DNA from: Burkholderia ambifaria
Lineage (GTDB): Bacteria; Pseudomonadota; Gammaproteobacteria; Burkholderiales; Burkholderiaceae
NCBI RefSeq assembly: GCF_001443045.1
Contig: NZ_LKPJ01000033.1
Span: 1-64,000, forward strand
Length of the DNA stretch: 64,000 nucleotides
Direction of reading: 5' to 3'
Within the stretch, counting starts at the first letter, position 1. Every line of letters begins with the position of its first letter. The notes under the pieces were generated by a model. It did not search any database, was not told the DNA's origin, and saw only the letters and a program-made list of their open reading frames with translations. A program made the position numbers and the translations under genes. Positions 46,201 through 54,157 of this stretch are shown here, one piece after another.

Positions 46201-46470
46201 GATCGTCGCGTTGCCCGAGTCGTCACTGGTCGACGACATGTACAGGAAGTGGTCGAGACCGCTCATCTGCTGCTCGATCACCTGCGTCACCGTGTCTTCC
46301 ACCGTCTTCGCGGAAGCGCCCGGGTAGTTCGCGGTGATCTGGATCGATGGCGGCGCGATCGTCGGATACTGCGAGATCGGCAGCGTGAAGATCGCCGCAA
46401 CCCCGGCCAGCATCAGGATGATGGCGATCACCCACGCGAAGATCGGGCGATCGATAAAAAACTTTGCCAT
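43270..46470 (-). CDS. bpeB: RND multidrug efflux transporter, AcrB/MexB/BpeB type
   Basis: Proton-driven inner-membrane pump of 1066 residues with 12 predicted helices and two large periplasmic loops. HAE1-family features are [19 protein letters not shown] at the N terminus and the proton-relay Asp407/Asp408 in [21 protein letters not shown], at the same numbers as in E. coli AcrB. [14 protein letters not shown] and [21 protein letters not shown] (including the relay Lys) are present too. It lies between bpeA and oprB, 15 bases after bpeA, forming the usual operon. In B. cenocepacia the corresponding system is known as RND-4. Confidence 0.95.
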   Translation of the reverse strand: [1066 protein letters not shown]

Positions 46471-46485
46471 GAAACAGGCTCCCTG

Positions 46486-47772
46486 TTATTGCGCGCTCGA
46501 AGCAGCGGCGGCACTCGCCGGCGCTGCGCCCGATGCGGCTGCACCCGAGACGGCTGCGCCCGAAGCAGCTGCGGCGCCCGAACCGGCGGCGGCCGGCGCG
46601 GCCGATGCGGCGGCACCCGATGCGGCATTGGCGGCCGGCAGCTGCGCCGCGACCGACTTCACGGTCGCGCCCGGACGAACCTTGTCGACGCCCTGCACGA
46701 CCACGCGGTCGCCCGCCTGCAGGCCACCTTCGACGACCCAGTTCTGACCCTGCATGCCGGTCGTCTTCAGCGGACGCGGCTCGACCTTGTTGCTCGCGTT
46801 CACGACCATCGCGATCGCCTGGCCCTTCTGGTCATGCGTGACGCCGATCTGCGGCACCAGGAACGCGTTCTCGTTCACGCCTTCCTCGATCCGTGCGCGC
46901 ACGAACATCCCCGGCAGCAGCACGCGGCCCGGGTTCGGGAACACCGCGCGGATCGTCACCGAGCCGGTGGTCTGGTCGACCGTCACGTCCGAGAACTGCA
47001 GCTTGCCGGCGTCCGAATAGGTCTTGCCGTCTTCGAGGATCAGCGACACCTTCGCCGCGCCCGGGCCGCTCGTCTTCAGGCGGCCGCTCTGCACGTCCTG
47101 GCGCAGCTTGAGCCCGTCGAGGCTCGACTGCGTGAGGTCGACGTAGACCGGATCGAGCTGCTGCACCGTCGACATCAGCGTTGCCTGGCTCGCCTGCACG
47201 TAGGCGCCCGGCGTCACTTGCGAAATGCCGACGCGGCCGGTGATCGGCGACACGACGTCCGTATAGCCGAGGTTGATCTGCGCGGTGTCGACCGCTGCCT
47301 TGCCGGCCGCGACATCCGCCGCGGCCTGCCCTTGAGTGGCCACCGCGTTGTCGTAGTCCTGCTTGCTGACCGCGTTCGCGGCCACCAGCACCTTGTAGCG
47401 CGCGAGCAGCGCGTTCTGCGTGGCGAGGTTCGCCTGCGCCTTCGCGAGCGTCGCCTTCGCGCTGTTCAGGGCGGCGACGTACGGCGCCGGGTCGATCTTG
47501 TAGAGGCGCTGGCCGGCCTTGACGTCGCTGCCTTCGGTGAATTCACGGCGCAGCACGATGCCGTCGACCCGTGCGCGGACCTGCGCGACCAGGAACGCGC
47601 TGGTGCGGCCCGGCAGTTCGGTGAAGACCGCTACGGATTGCGGCTGGACGGTGACGACGCCGACTTCCGGCGTTTGCGGCGGCGGTGCCGATTCTTTTTT
47701 CCCGCACGCGGCCAGGAAAACGGCGGCCGTCGCGACAGTGAGTAAGCGGTATGGAACCCGTTCGACGCGCAT
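46486..47772 (-). CDS. bpeA: RND efflux periplasmic adaptor, BpeA type
   Basis: Membrane fusion protein linking pump and outer-membrane channel. The 428-residue lipoprotein has lipobox LAAC (Cys23), a lipoyl/hairpin region with VRARVDGIVLRREFTEGSDVKAGQRLYKIDP, an alpha hairpin (about 95-165), and beta-barrel and membrane-proximal domains. The last roughly 45 residues are almost entirely Ala, Ser and Gly, a low-complexity tail after the folded part. The start at 47772 is the one that gives the lipoprotein signal. It is first of bpeA-bpeB-oprB and divergent from bpeR. Confidence 0.93.
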   Translation of the reverse strand: MRVERVPYRLLTVATAAVFLAACGKKESAPPPQTPEVGVVTVQPQSVAVFTELPGRTSAFLVAQVRARVDGIVLRREFTEGSDVKAGQRLYKIDPAPYVAALNSAKATLAKAQANLATQNALLARYKVLVAANAVSKQDYDNAVATQGQAAADVAAGKAAVDTAQINLGYTDVVSPITGRVGISQVTPGAYVQASQATLMSTVQQLDPVYVDLTQSSLDGLKLRQDVQSGRLKTSGPGAAKVSLILEDGKTYSDAGKLQFSDVTVDQTTGSVTIRAVFPNPGRVLLPGMFVRARIEEGVNENAFLVPQIGVTHDQKGQAIAMVVNASNKVEPRPLKTTGMQGQNWVVEGGLQAGDRVVVQGVDKVRPGATVKSVAAQLPAANAASGAAASAAPAAAGSGAAAASGAAVSGAAASGAAPASAAAASSAQ

Positions 47773-48012
47773 GGAGCGACCTCTGTGTATAACCATTGGA
47801 ATGAGTGCGGCGCCCGAACGGAGCGCCACACGGATGCGCCTCGCGGCGCAGATCGAACACCTGAATTGCTGGACTACTGGATACAGCAAGTCGGCACGAG
47901 ACCTCCATGCCGACGAGATGCCGCGAACTGCGGACTGGTACTTTGGCGGGAATCAGCAGAGTGGGATATTAACTGATTGCCACTTTGGCCATTCGATCGT
48001 AGGGTGGTATTG

Positions 48013-48036
48013 TATATACATTCACGAATGTATGTA
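48013..48036. promoter_or_regulatory. AcrR-type operator in the bpeA-bpeR divergent promoter
   Basis: Arms TATATACATTC (48013-48023) and GAATGTATGTA (48026-48036) form an 11-bp inverted repeat with one mismatch and a 2-base centre. This is nearly identical to the E. coli AcrR operator (TACATACATT...AATGTATGTA). It lies between the divergent efflux operon and its TetR gene, in an AT-rich region unlike the surroundings. Repression of both directions by BpeR is the simple reading. The remaining gap (47773-48170) shows no gene. Confidence 0.82.
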
Positions 48037-48170
48037 AAAAGCCCGCTCGCCCGCCGCCGACCGTCAAGTCTTACGAATTATTACCAGTCGCAAGCATAGC
48101 GACTCCTCGCAACGGCGACGAGGGTTACAGACCCTATATTCACCTACGATCGATCCATTCAGGCCTGCAC

Positions 48171-48812
48171 ATGGTCAGACGCACCAAGGAGGAGGCACTC
48201 GAGACGCGCAACCGCATTCTCGACGCTGCCGAACACGTGTTCTTCGAGAAGGGCGTGTCGCACACGTCGCTCGCGGACATCGCCCAGCACGCCGGCGTGA
48301 CGCGCGGCGCGATCTACTGGCATTTCGCGAACAAGAGCGAGCTGTTCGATGCGATGTTCGACCGCGTGTTCCTGCCGATCGACGAGCTCAAGCGCATGCC
48401 GCTCGATGCACCGGGCGGCAATCCGCTCGAGAAGATCCGCAAGATCCTGATCTGGTGCCTGCTCGGGGTGCAGCGCGACTCGCAGTTGCGGCGCGTGTTC
48501 AGCATCCTGTTCATGAAGTGCGAATACGTCGCGGACATGGAGCCGCTGCTGCAACGCAACCGCGCGGGAATGAGCGAGGCGCTGCATGCGATCGATGCCG
48601 ATCTCGCGGGCGCCGTGCGGCTCAAGCTGCTGCCCGAGCGGCTCGACACGTGGCGCGCGACGCTGATGCTGCACACGCTCGTCAGCGGCTTCGTGCGCGA
48701 CATGCTGATGCTGCCCGACGAGATCGATGCCGAGCAGCATGCGGAACAACTCGTCGACGGCTGCTTCGACATGATGCGCTACAGCCCGGCGATGCTGAAA
48801 ACGGGCGACTGA
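48171..48812 (+). CDS. bpeR: TetR-family repressor of the efflux operon
   Basis: The 213-residue product is an AcrR/TtgR-like repressor. Its helix-turn-helix spans about 10-56 (RILDAAEHVFFEKGVSHTSLADIAQHAGVTRGAIYWHFANKSELF), followed by a ligand-binding domain with FSILFMKCEYVADMEPLLQR. It is divergent from bpeA with the AcrR-type operator between. Hydrophobic drugs would release it from DNA, as known for the family. Only a weak ribosome site precedes the ATG. Confidence 0.92.
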   Translation: MVRRTKEEALETRNRILDAAEHVFFEKGVSHTSLADIAQHAGVTRGAIYWHFANKSELFDAMFDRVFLPIDELKRMPLDAPGGNPLEKIRKILIWCLLGVQRDSQLRRVFSILFMKCEYVADMEPLLQRNRAGMSEALHAIDADLAGAVRLKLLPERLDTWRATLMLHTLVSGFVRDMLMLPDEIDAEQHAEQLVDGCFDMMRYSPAMLKTGD

Positions 48813-48930
48813 CCGGCGCTTCCCCTCACGGCGTGATGCGCGCCTTCATCGTCATCGGCGGCCGGGCGACCCGGCCCCGCATGGGCGGCAGCGCCGCTCC
48901 GCCCGGCAGCCCCTTCTCACTCCAGTTCGC

Positions 48931-49584
48931 TCAGGCCGCCTTCGCGCGCTGCGCGCGGGCCCGCCGGTTCGATGCGGCCACCGAATCGCGCTTCGGCATC
49001 GCCGCGCCGCCGAGTCCCGCGATCCAGGCATCGGTCGACATCACGGCCGCGAAATTCGACTGGAACACCACCGTGTACGCGCGGTGAATCTCTTCGGCAC
49101 TCGCCGCACCCGCTTCGTTCTCGTACGGCAACGCGCCCGTCGCGTCCGCCAGGTACTCGACGGCGAGCCCCGCATGCGCCGCGTGATAGACCGTCGACGC
49201 ATTGCAGTTGTGCGTCATGTAGCCGGCGACCGCGAGCGTGTCGATGCCGTGCGCATCGAGCCACGCGGCGAGATCGGTGCCGGCGAACGCGCTGGCCTGC
49301 GCCTTCACGATCAGGTGCGCATGGGGCCGGTCGGCGACGACCGGATGCAGCGCGACGCCGTCCGTGCCGGGCGCGAAGATCGGTGCACCGGCCGGCGCGA
49401 CGTGCTGGACGACGATCACGGGCACGCCGGCCGCATGCGCGGCATCGATCGCGCGGCCGATGTTCGCGAGCGACGCGTCGACGCTCGGATACTCGATCGG
49501 CAGGTTGCCCGTCACGTATTCGTTCTGGACATCGATCACGATCAGGGCACGGCGGGCAGCGGCAGGCGATGCGGGGTTGGACAT
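48931..49584 (-). CDS. Isochorismatase-like cysteine hydrolase
   Basis: The 217-residue product has the family catalytic triad: Asp18 (LIVIDVQNEY), Lys94 (LIVKAQASAF) and Cys127 in GYMTHNCNASTVYHAAHAG. Members hydrolyse nicotinamide, isochorismate, ureidoacrylate or other amides. The substrate here is unknown. The C terminus is extended and basic (about 25 residues, ASNRRARAQRAKAA). It is divergent from a GlxA-type regulator across 150 bases, suggesting that the regulator controls it. Confidence 0.88.
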   Translation of the reverse strand: MSNPASPAAARRALIVIDVQNEYVTGNLPIEYPSVDASLANIGRAIDAAHAAGVPVIVVQHVAPAGAPIFAPGTDGVALHPVVADRPHAHLIVKAQASAFAGTDLAAWLDAHGIDTLAVAGYMTHNCNASTVYHAAHAGLAVEYLADATGALPYENEAGAASAEEIHRAYTVVFQSNFAAVMSTDAWIAGLGGAAMPKRDSVAASNRRARAQRAKAA

Positions 49585-49734
49585 GGCAGGCTCCGGGTTC
49601 GGGTGCCGCCCCGCTCCGGAACGGGGCGGTCAGCAGCACGATGCGATGCATTGTCGGATCGCATCGCGCCGGTGGACAGTGGCCCGATTGCCATTCTTCG
49701 ATAGAATCGGGCCATCACCATTCCGGAGCCCGTC

Positions 49735-50739
49735 ATGCGTGCCGCTGCGTCGTCCGTTGCCGTTGCCCCGACCGTCGTCGCCGTGATCGCGTACGACGGC
49801 ATCAGCCCGTTCCACCTGTCGGTGCCGTCCGCCGTGTTCGGCAAGGAGCGCGATGCGGCCGCGACGCCCGCGTTCGATTTCCGCGTCTGTTCGGCCGAGC
49901 GCGGCCCGCTGTCGACCACCGGTGGCTTCGCGATCACCGCGCCGTACGGGCTCGACGCGCTCGACGACGCGGACATCGTCATCGTGCCGGCCTGGCGCGA
50001 TCCCGACGAAACACCACCGGACGCGCTGGTCGACGCGGTACGCACGGCCGCCGCGCGCGGCGCGCAGGTCGTCGGCCTGTGCCTCGGCGCGTACGTGCTC
50101 GCCACGGCCGGGCTGCTCGACGGGCGTCCGGCCACGACGCACTGGGCGTGGGCCGACGACTTCGCGCGGCGTTTTCCGCGCGTGAAGCTCGACCCCGACG
50201 TGCTGTACGTCGACGACGGCAACCTGATGACGTCCGCCGGCACGGCCGCTGGGCTCGACTGCTGCCTGCACGTCGTGCGGCGCCGCTTCGGCTCGGACGC
50301 CGCGAACCGGATCGCGCGCCGTCTCGTAATCCCGCCGCACCGCCAGGGCGGACAGGCGCAATACGTGCCGCAGCCGGTCGCCGCGCATCCGCGCGACGCA
50401 CGGCTCGCGAGCCTGCTCGACTGGGTGCGCGCGCATCTCGACGTCGCGCACAGTGTGGACTCGCTCGCCGAGCGCGTGCTGATGAGCCGGCGCACGTTCA
50501 CGCGTCATTTCCGCCAGGCGACGGGCACGACCGTGACCGCGTGGCTGCAGGCCGAGCGGCTCACGCGCGCGCAGCATCTGCTGGAAACCACCGGACAATC
50601 GATCGACGCGATCGCGCAGGCGGCGGGCTACGGCTCGAGCGTGTCGCTGCGCCAGCATTTCGCGGGCGCGCTCGGCACGTCGCCGTCGGCGTATCGAAGG
50701 GAATTTCGCGGCGCCGGGCCCGACCCGCGGCGCCAGTGA
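49735..50739 (+). CDS. GlxA-type transcriptional regulator (DJ-1/PfpI plus AraC domains)
   Basis: The 334-residue product combines an N-terminal class I glutamine-amidotransferase-like sensor domain (about 13-190; GLCLGAYVLATAGLLDGRPATTHW) with a C-terminal AraC DNA-binding domain of two helix-turn-helix units (about 235-325; SLAERVLMSRRTFTRHFRQATG and IAQAAGYGSSVSLRQHF). The nucleophile-elbow cysteine position is kept, though family members are normally sensors, not enzymes. It is divergent from the isochorismatase-like hydrolase gene, its probable target. Confidence 0.9.
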   Translation: MRAAASSVAVAPTVVAVIAYDGISPFHLSVPSAVFGKERDAAATPAFDFRVCSAERGPLSTTGGFAITAPYGLDALDDADIVIVPAWRDPDETPPDALVDAVRTAAARGAQVVGLCLGAYVLATAGLLDGRPATTHWAWADDFARRFPRVKLDPDVLYVDDGNLMTSAGTAAGLDCCLHVVRRRFGSDAANRIARRLVIPPHRQGGQAQYVPQPVAAHPRDARLASLLDWVRAHLDVAHSVDSLAERVLMSRRTFTRHFRQATGTTVTAWLQAERLTRAQHLLETTGQSIDAIAQAAGYGSSVSLRQHFAGALGTSPSAYRREFRGAGPDPRRQ

Positions 50740-50793
50740 CCACCACGCCGCCGCAGGCGGTCGGCCGGGCAACGCGTTGGCGGACGCAGGCGC

Positions 50794-51504
50794 TCAGGCG
50801 CCGTTGATCCAGCGCGCCGCATACAGCAGCAGCGCGACGAACACGATGATCGCCGCCCACGCCCAGACGGGCAGCGGGCCGGATTCGCGATGATGGACGG
50901 CGCTCGCGGCGCGGCCGCTCAGCGCGCCGCCCAGGTGCGGCGGCAGCGGACGCTTCGCGGCAGCCATCAGCGACGCGGGCCGCAGGAACACATGCTGGCG
51001 ACGCTGCGGATTCGAGCGCGCGCGGTTCGGCACGAGACCGTGCTTCGCCTGCACGACCGCGCAGAATTCGCGGAAGAAATCGTCGGTCCACTCGCGCAGC
51101 GCATTCTCGATCTGCCGCGCCGGCAGTTCGGCGAGCGGCCCGCTTGCCGTCGCCCACACCAGGTATTCGATGCGCGTCGCGGCTGCGTCGCCATCGTCCG
51201 GCAGCAGCACGAGGTCGACCTGCCCGCGCAGCGCGCCGAGGCCGTCGGCCCGCGCCTTGAAGCTGAGCACGCGGCGCGGCTGCCCTTCCGCGTCGCCCTG
51301 CTCGCTCGCCGAGTGCGCACGCACGTCGTAGCGCGCACGCAGCGGGCCGAGCGGGACCGTGATCGTCAGCGCGAACTCGCCGTGCGCGAGCTTCACGAAC
51401 GATTCGCAGTGCTCGAAGCTCGCCCGCAGCAACGCGAGATCCTCGAATGCCTCCCGCACGACAGCCGGCGCGAGCGGTACGCGCAACGTGTCGTTCAGTT
51501 CCAT
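50794..51504 (-). CDS. SRPBCC/CoxG-like protein with C-terminal membrane anchor
   Basis: The first about 150 residues of this 236-residue protein form a START/SRPBCC ligand-binding fold of the CoxG type (MELNDTLRVPLAPAVVREAFEDL at the start, ARQIENALREWTDDFFREFCA near the domain end). A basic linker and one C-terminal helix (VWAWAAIIVFVALLLYAA) follow. CoxG proteins recruit CO-dehydrogenase maturation factors to the membrane, but no cox genes are present here, so the function is open. It is followed upstream by the DUF427 gene with 28 bases between. Confidence 0.75.
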   Translation of the reverse strand: MELNDTLRVPLAPAVVREAFEDLALLRASFEHCESFVKLAHGEFALTITVPLGPLRARYDVRAHSASEQGDAEGQPRRVLSFKARADGLGALRGQVDLVLLPDDGDAAATRIEYLVWATASGPLAELPARQIENALREWTDDFFREFCAVVQAKHGLVPNRARSNPQRRQHVFLRPASLMAAAKRPLPPHLGGALSGRAASAVHHRESGPLPVWAWAAIIVFVALLLYAARWINGA

Positions 51505-51532
51505 GATGCCTCCCCGATGAACACGCGCCGCA

Positions 51533-51892
51533 TCAGGACGTCTCGACGAGACTGTCGACCCGTGCGACATCGAAGGCGACGTAGTGCGCAAGCGCGGACG
51601 CGGTCTCCCCCGGTTCTTCATAACTCCACGCGGCGTTCTCGATCACGCCGTCTTCGGTCTGCAAATCGAAATACACGGCCTGGCCCCGCAGCGGGCAGAC
51701 CGTCGTGACGCTCGACTTCACGAGCCGGTGCATGTTGACGTCGCCGCGCGGCAGGTAATGGATGTCCGGCTGGCCCGTTTCGCGCACGGTCAGTGCGCCG
51801 TGCGAATCGGCATACGTGATGCCGCGATGGATCACGCGCACGCGATGGCGGTTCGGCACGATCTCGAGGCGAAGGTCGGCGGGATCGGACAT
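51533..51892 (-). CDS. DUF427 family protein
   Basis: The 119-residue product is a single DUF427 domain: RVRVIHRGITYADSHGALTVRETG, HYLPRGDVNMHRLVKSSVTTVCPLRGQAVYFDL, and an ending in EEPGETASALAHYVAFD. The CP-x-x-G-x-A-x-Y-F pattern is the family hallmark. Biochemical role is unknown. GGAGGAG precedes the ATG. It probably shares a transcript with the SRPBCC gene downstream. Confidence 0.88.
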   Translation of the reverse strand: MSDPADLRLEIVPNRHRVRVIHRGITYADSHGALTVRETGQPDIHYLPRGDVNMHRLVKSSVTTVCPLRGQAVYFDLQTEDGVIENAAWSYEEPGETASALAHYVAFDVARVDSLVETS

Positions 51893-51945
51893 CGTTTCTC
51901 CTCCGGGCGGCGGCCCCGGCAGGCAAGCCGGGCGCAGGAAACGAA

Positions 51946-51973
51946 AAAGCCACGGCACAGGTGCCGTGGCTTT
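51946..51973 (-). terminator. Intrinsic terminator after the small periplasmic protein gene
   Basis: A 13-bp stem (51946-51958 with 51961-51973) with a 2-base loop. On the minus strand it ends in five T residues. It lies between the gene at 52030-52467 and the DUF427 gene, so it ends the former. Confidence 0.8.
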
Positions 51974-52029
51974 CATTATGGGCGAAACTTCATCCGATTG
52001 CGCGCCCCGGGCAGGGCCCGCGCGATGCG

Positions 52030-52467
52030 CTACTGCGCACTCCACTGGAACGCGGCCTTCGTGCCGCCCTTCGCCCCGACCGTGACCGCGCGCGATTCAT
52101 CACTGCCCTGGTACGACGCGTGGACAGTGTAGCGCCCCGGCGGCAGCTTCACGAGCATGTACGGCCCGCGTGCGTCCGTCTTCAGCAGCTCGGTGCCCTT
52201 GCCGTCGACGATCCGCACATGGACGTCGGCCAGGTATTCGCCGCCCTTGCCGGTGAAGCGCAGCGCCAGCGGCCACGCCGCTTCGTTTTGCTCGAATGCC
52301 GTCGATTGATCCTTGCCGATGCCGCCTGACACGTAGCTGACATCGCCCTGCTGGCTCGCCGCGGGCAAGCCGTCCGATTGCGCGTACGCGCCGGGCACGG
52401 CGGCCGCAAAGCCGGCGGCCAGCGCCGCGGCGACGGCAAATCGGGACACGTTGCGTAGATATTGCAT
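52030..52467 (-). CDS. Small exported protein with carboxypeptidase-regulatory-like domain
   Basis: A 145-residue protein with a Sec signal peptide (about 1-29, ending AYA-QS). The mature part contains a small beta-sandwich of the carboxypeptidase regulatory / transthyretin-like type (HVRIVDGKGTELLKTDARGPYMLVKLPPGRYTVHASYQG). No catalytic residues are evident. It is probably periplasmic. It lies 94 bases downstream of degP and has its own GAAAGGAGAGA ribosome site and terminator, so it might be co-expressed with degP. Function unknown. Confidence 0.75.
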   Translation of the reverse strand: MQYLRNVSRFAVAAALAAGFAAAVPGAYAQSDGLPAASQQGDVSYVSGGIGKDQSTAFEQNEAAWPLALRFTGKGGEYLADVHVRIVDGKGTELLKTDARGPYMLVKLPPGRYTVHASYQGSDESRAVTVGAKGGTKAAFQWSAQ

Positions 52468-52561
52468 GGCTCTCTCCTTTCGGGTCGGAACACAACACCA
52501 CGAGGCCGAACGCCGGCGGCGCCCGCCAGGGCCGGCAAGGCCGGCCCGCAACGGCCGCCGG

Positions 52562-54046
52562 TCAGCTCAGGTCGACCGGCACGAAGATCTGTGCATTATC
52601 GCGCTGGATCAGTAGAGCAAGACTGTTGCCCGCTCCCTTGACCGCATCGCGCAACTGCTCGGGGCTCGTGACCGGGCGGCCGTTGACCGCGAGGATCACG
52701 TCGCCCGGCTGGATGCCCGCGCTCGCTGCCGGGCCGCCGGCCTGCTGCACGATCAGCCCGTGCGACAGGCTGGTCGCGCTGCGCTCCTGCGGCGTGAGCG
52801 GACGCACCGCGACGCCGAGGCGCCCCTGCTCGACGGGGCTGCCGTCGTTCGACGCCAGCTTCGCGTCGGCCATCGCGCCGAGCGTCACGCTGATCGACTT
52901 CTTCGACTTGTCGCGCCACACCTGCAGGTCAGCCTTCGAGCCCGGCTTCAGGTTCGCGATCTGCGCGGGCAGCGACGTGGAGTCGGCCACCGGCGAGCCG
53001 TTGACCGCCAGGATCACGTCGCCCGGCTGCAGGCCCGCCTTCGCGGCCGGGCCGTTCGGGTCGACCGAGCTGACGAGCGCGCCGTCCGGTTTCTGCAGAC
53101 CGAACGAGCTCGCGAGCGTCTGGTTCAGCCCCTGCACGGCGACGCCGAGGCGGCCGCGGCTCACGTGGCCCGTCTTCACGAGCTCGTCCTTGACCTTGAT
53201 CGCCTCGTTGATCGGGATCGCGAACGACAGGCCCTGGAAGCCGCCCGTCTGCGAGTAGATCATCGAGTTGATGCCGATCACCTCGCCCTGCAGGTTGAAC
53301 AGCGGGCCGCCCGAGTTGCCGGGGTTCACCGGCACGTCGGTCTGGATGAACGGCGTGTAGTTCTCGTCGGGCAGCGCGCGCGATTTCGCGCTGATGATGC
53401 CGGACGTGACCGTGTTGTCGAAGCCGTACGGCGAGCCGATCGCGACGACCCACTGGCCGACCTTGCTCTGGCCCGGGTCGCCGATCTTCACGGTCGGCAG
53501 GCCGCTCGCGTCGATCTTCAGCACCGCGACGTCGGACTGCTTGTCGGAGCCGACGACCTTCGCCTTGTACTCGCGCTTGTCGGTCAGTTTGACCGTGACG
53601 ACGTTCGCGCCGTCGATCACGTGTGCATTGGTGAGGATGTACCCGTCGGCGCTGACGATGAATCCCGAACCGAGGCTCGCGCTCGGCTGGTCATCCGGCT
53701 GCGCGTCGCCGCCCATGCCCGGCACCTGGCCGTAGAAGTGCTTGAAGAACTGGTAGAACGGGTCGCTCGGATCCATCGGCAGCTGCGGCTGCTGTACCCG
53801 CCGCGACACCTGCTTCACGACGTGCTTCGCGCTGATGTTCACGACCGCCGGGCCGTAGGTTTCGACCAGCCCGGAGAAATCGGGAATGCCGGTCTTTGCC
53901 GCGGCCTCGGCCGGCATCAGCGCGGCGGCCTGCGCGGGCGTGATGATCTGCGGATCGGCGCGGCGGGTGCCCGCGACATAGCCGGCGGACAGGGCAGCTG
54001 CCACGGCGACCGCGACGGCGCCGCGCGCAAGGAATCGGGTGTTCAT
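52562..54046 (-). CDS. degP: Periplasmic serine endoprotease DegP/HtrA (MucD-like)
   Basis: Envelope-stress protease and chaperone of 494 residues. It has an N-terminal signal/anchor (about 8-26), a trypsin-like domain with the triad His142 (LTNAHVID), Asp172 (KQSDVAVLK) and Ser245 (VNPGNSGGPL), and two PDZ domains (about 290-375 and 400-490, each with LQPGDVILAVNG or IQPGDVILAVNGRPV). It is downstream of a two-component system on the same strand, matching the htrA locus (BCAL2829-2831) I recall from B. cenocepacia. Four phased CTTAA boxes before its start point to control by that response regulator. Confidence 0.95.
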   Translation of the reverse strand: MNTRFLARGAVAVAVAAALSAGYVAGTRRADPQIITPAQAAALMPAEAAAKTGIPDFSGLVETYGPAVVNISAKHVVKQVSRRVQQPQLPMDPSDPFYQFFKHFYGQVPGMGGDAQPDDQPSASLGSGFIVSADGYILTNAHVIDGANVVTVKLTDKREYKAKVVGSDKQSDVAVLKIDASGLPTVKIGDPGQSKVGQWVVAIGSPYGFDNTVTSGIISAKSRALPDENYTPFIQTDVPVNPGNSGGPLFNLQGEVIGINSMIYSQTGGFQGLSFAIPINEAIKVKDELVKTGHVSRGRLGVAVQGLNQTLASSFGLQKPDGALVSSVDPNGPAAKAGLQPGDVILAVNGSPVADSTSLPAQIANLKPGSKADLQVWRDKSKKSISVTLGAMADAKLASNDGSPVEQGRLGVAVRPLTPQERSATSLSHGLIVQQAGGPAASAGIQPGDVILAVNGRPVTSPEQLRDAVKGAGNSLALLIQRDNAQIFVPVDLS

Positions 54047-54089
54047 CGTAGGACCTCCTCTTTGTTAGGACGCAGCGTAACGACCCTGA

Positions 54090-54127
54090 CTTAAAGGAGG
54101 CTTAATCGACCTTAAGCGGGGCTTAGG
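54090..54127. promoter_or_regulatory. Four phased response-regulator boxes upstream of degP
   Basis: CTTAAA (54090), CTTAAT (54101), CTTAAG (54111) and CTTAGG (54122) are spaced 11, 10 and 11 bases, one per DNA turn. PmrA/QseB-type regulators recognise CTTAAT-N5-CTTAAT, the same half-site and spacing. The boxes lie between the sensor kinase stop and the degP start, so degP has its own regulated promoter in addition to read-through. Confidence 0.75.
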
Positions 54128-54157
54128 CCGCCGCCACGCCCGCTCGGGCGCCGTTCG

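Noticed and set aside
43243..47745. A 1500-codon open frame antisense to the RND efflux operon
   Set aside because: It is very rich in Arg, His, Asp and Val, as expected for the complement of GC3-biased codons, and contains no recognisable domain; the opposite strand encodes clear BpeA, BpeB and OprB.
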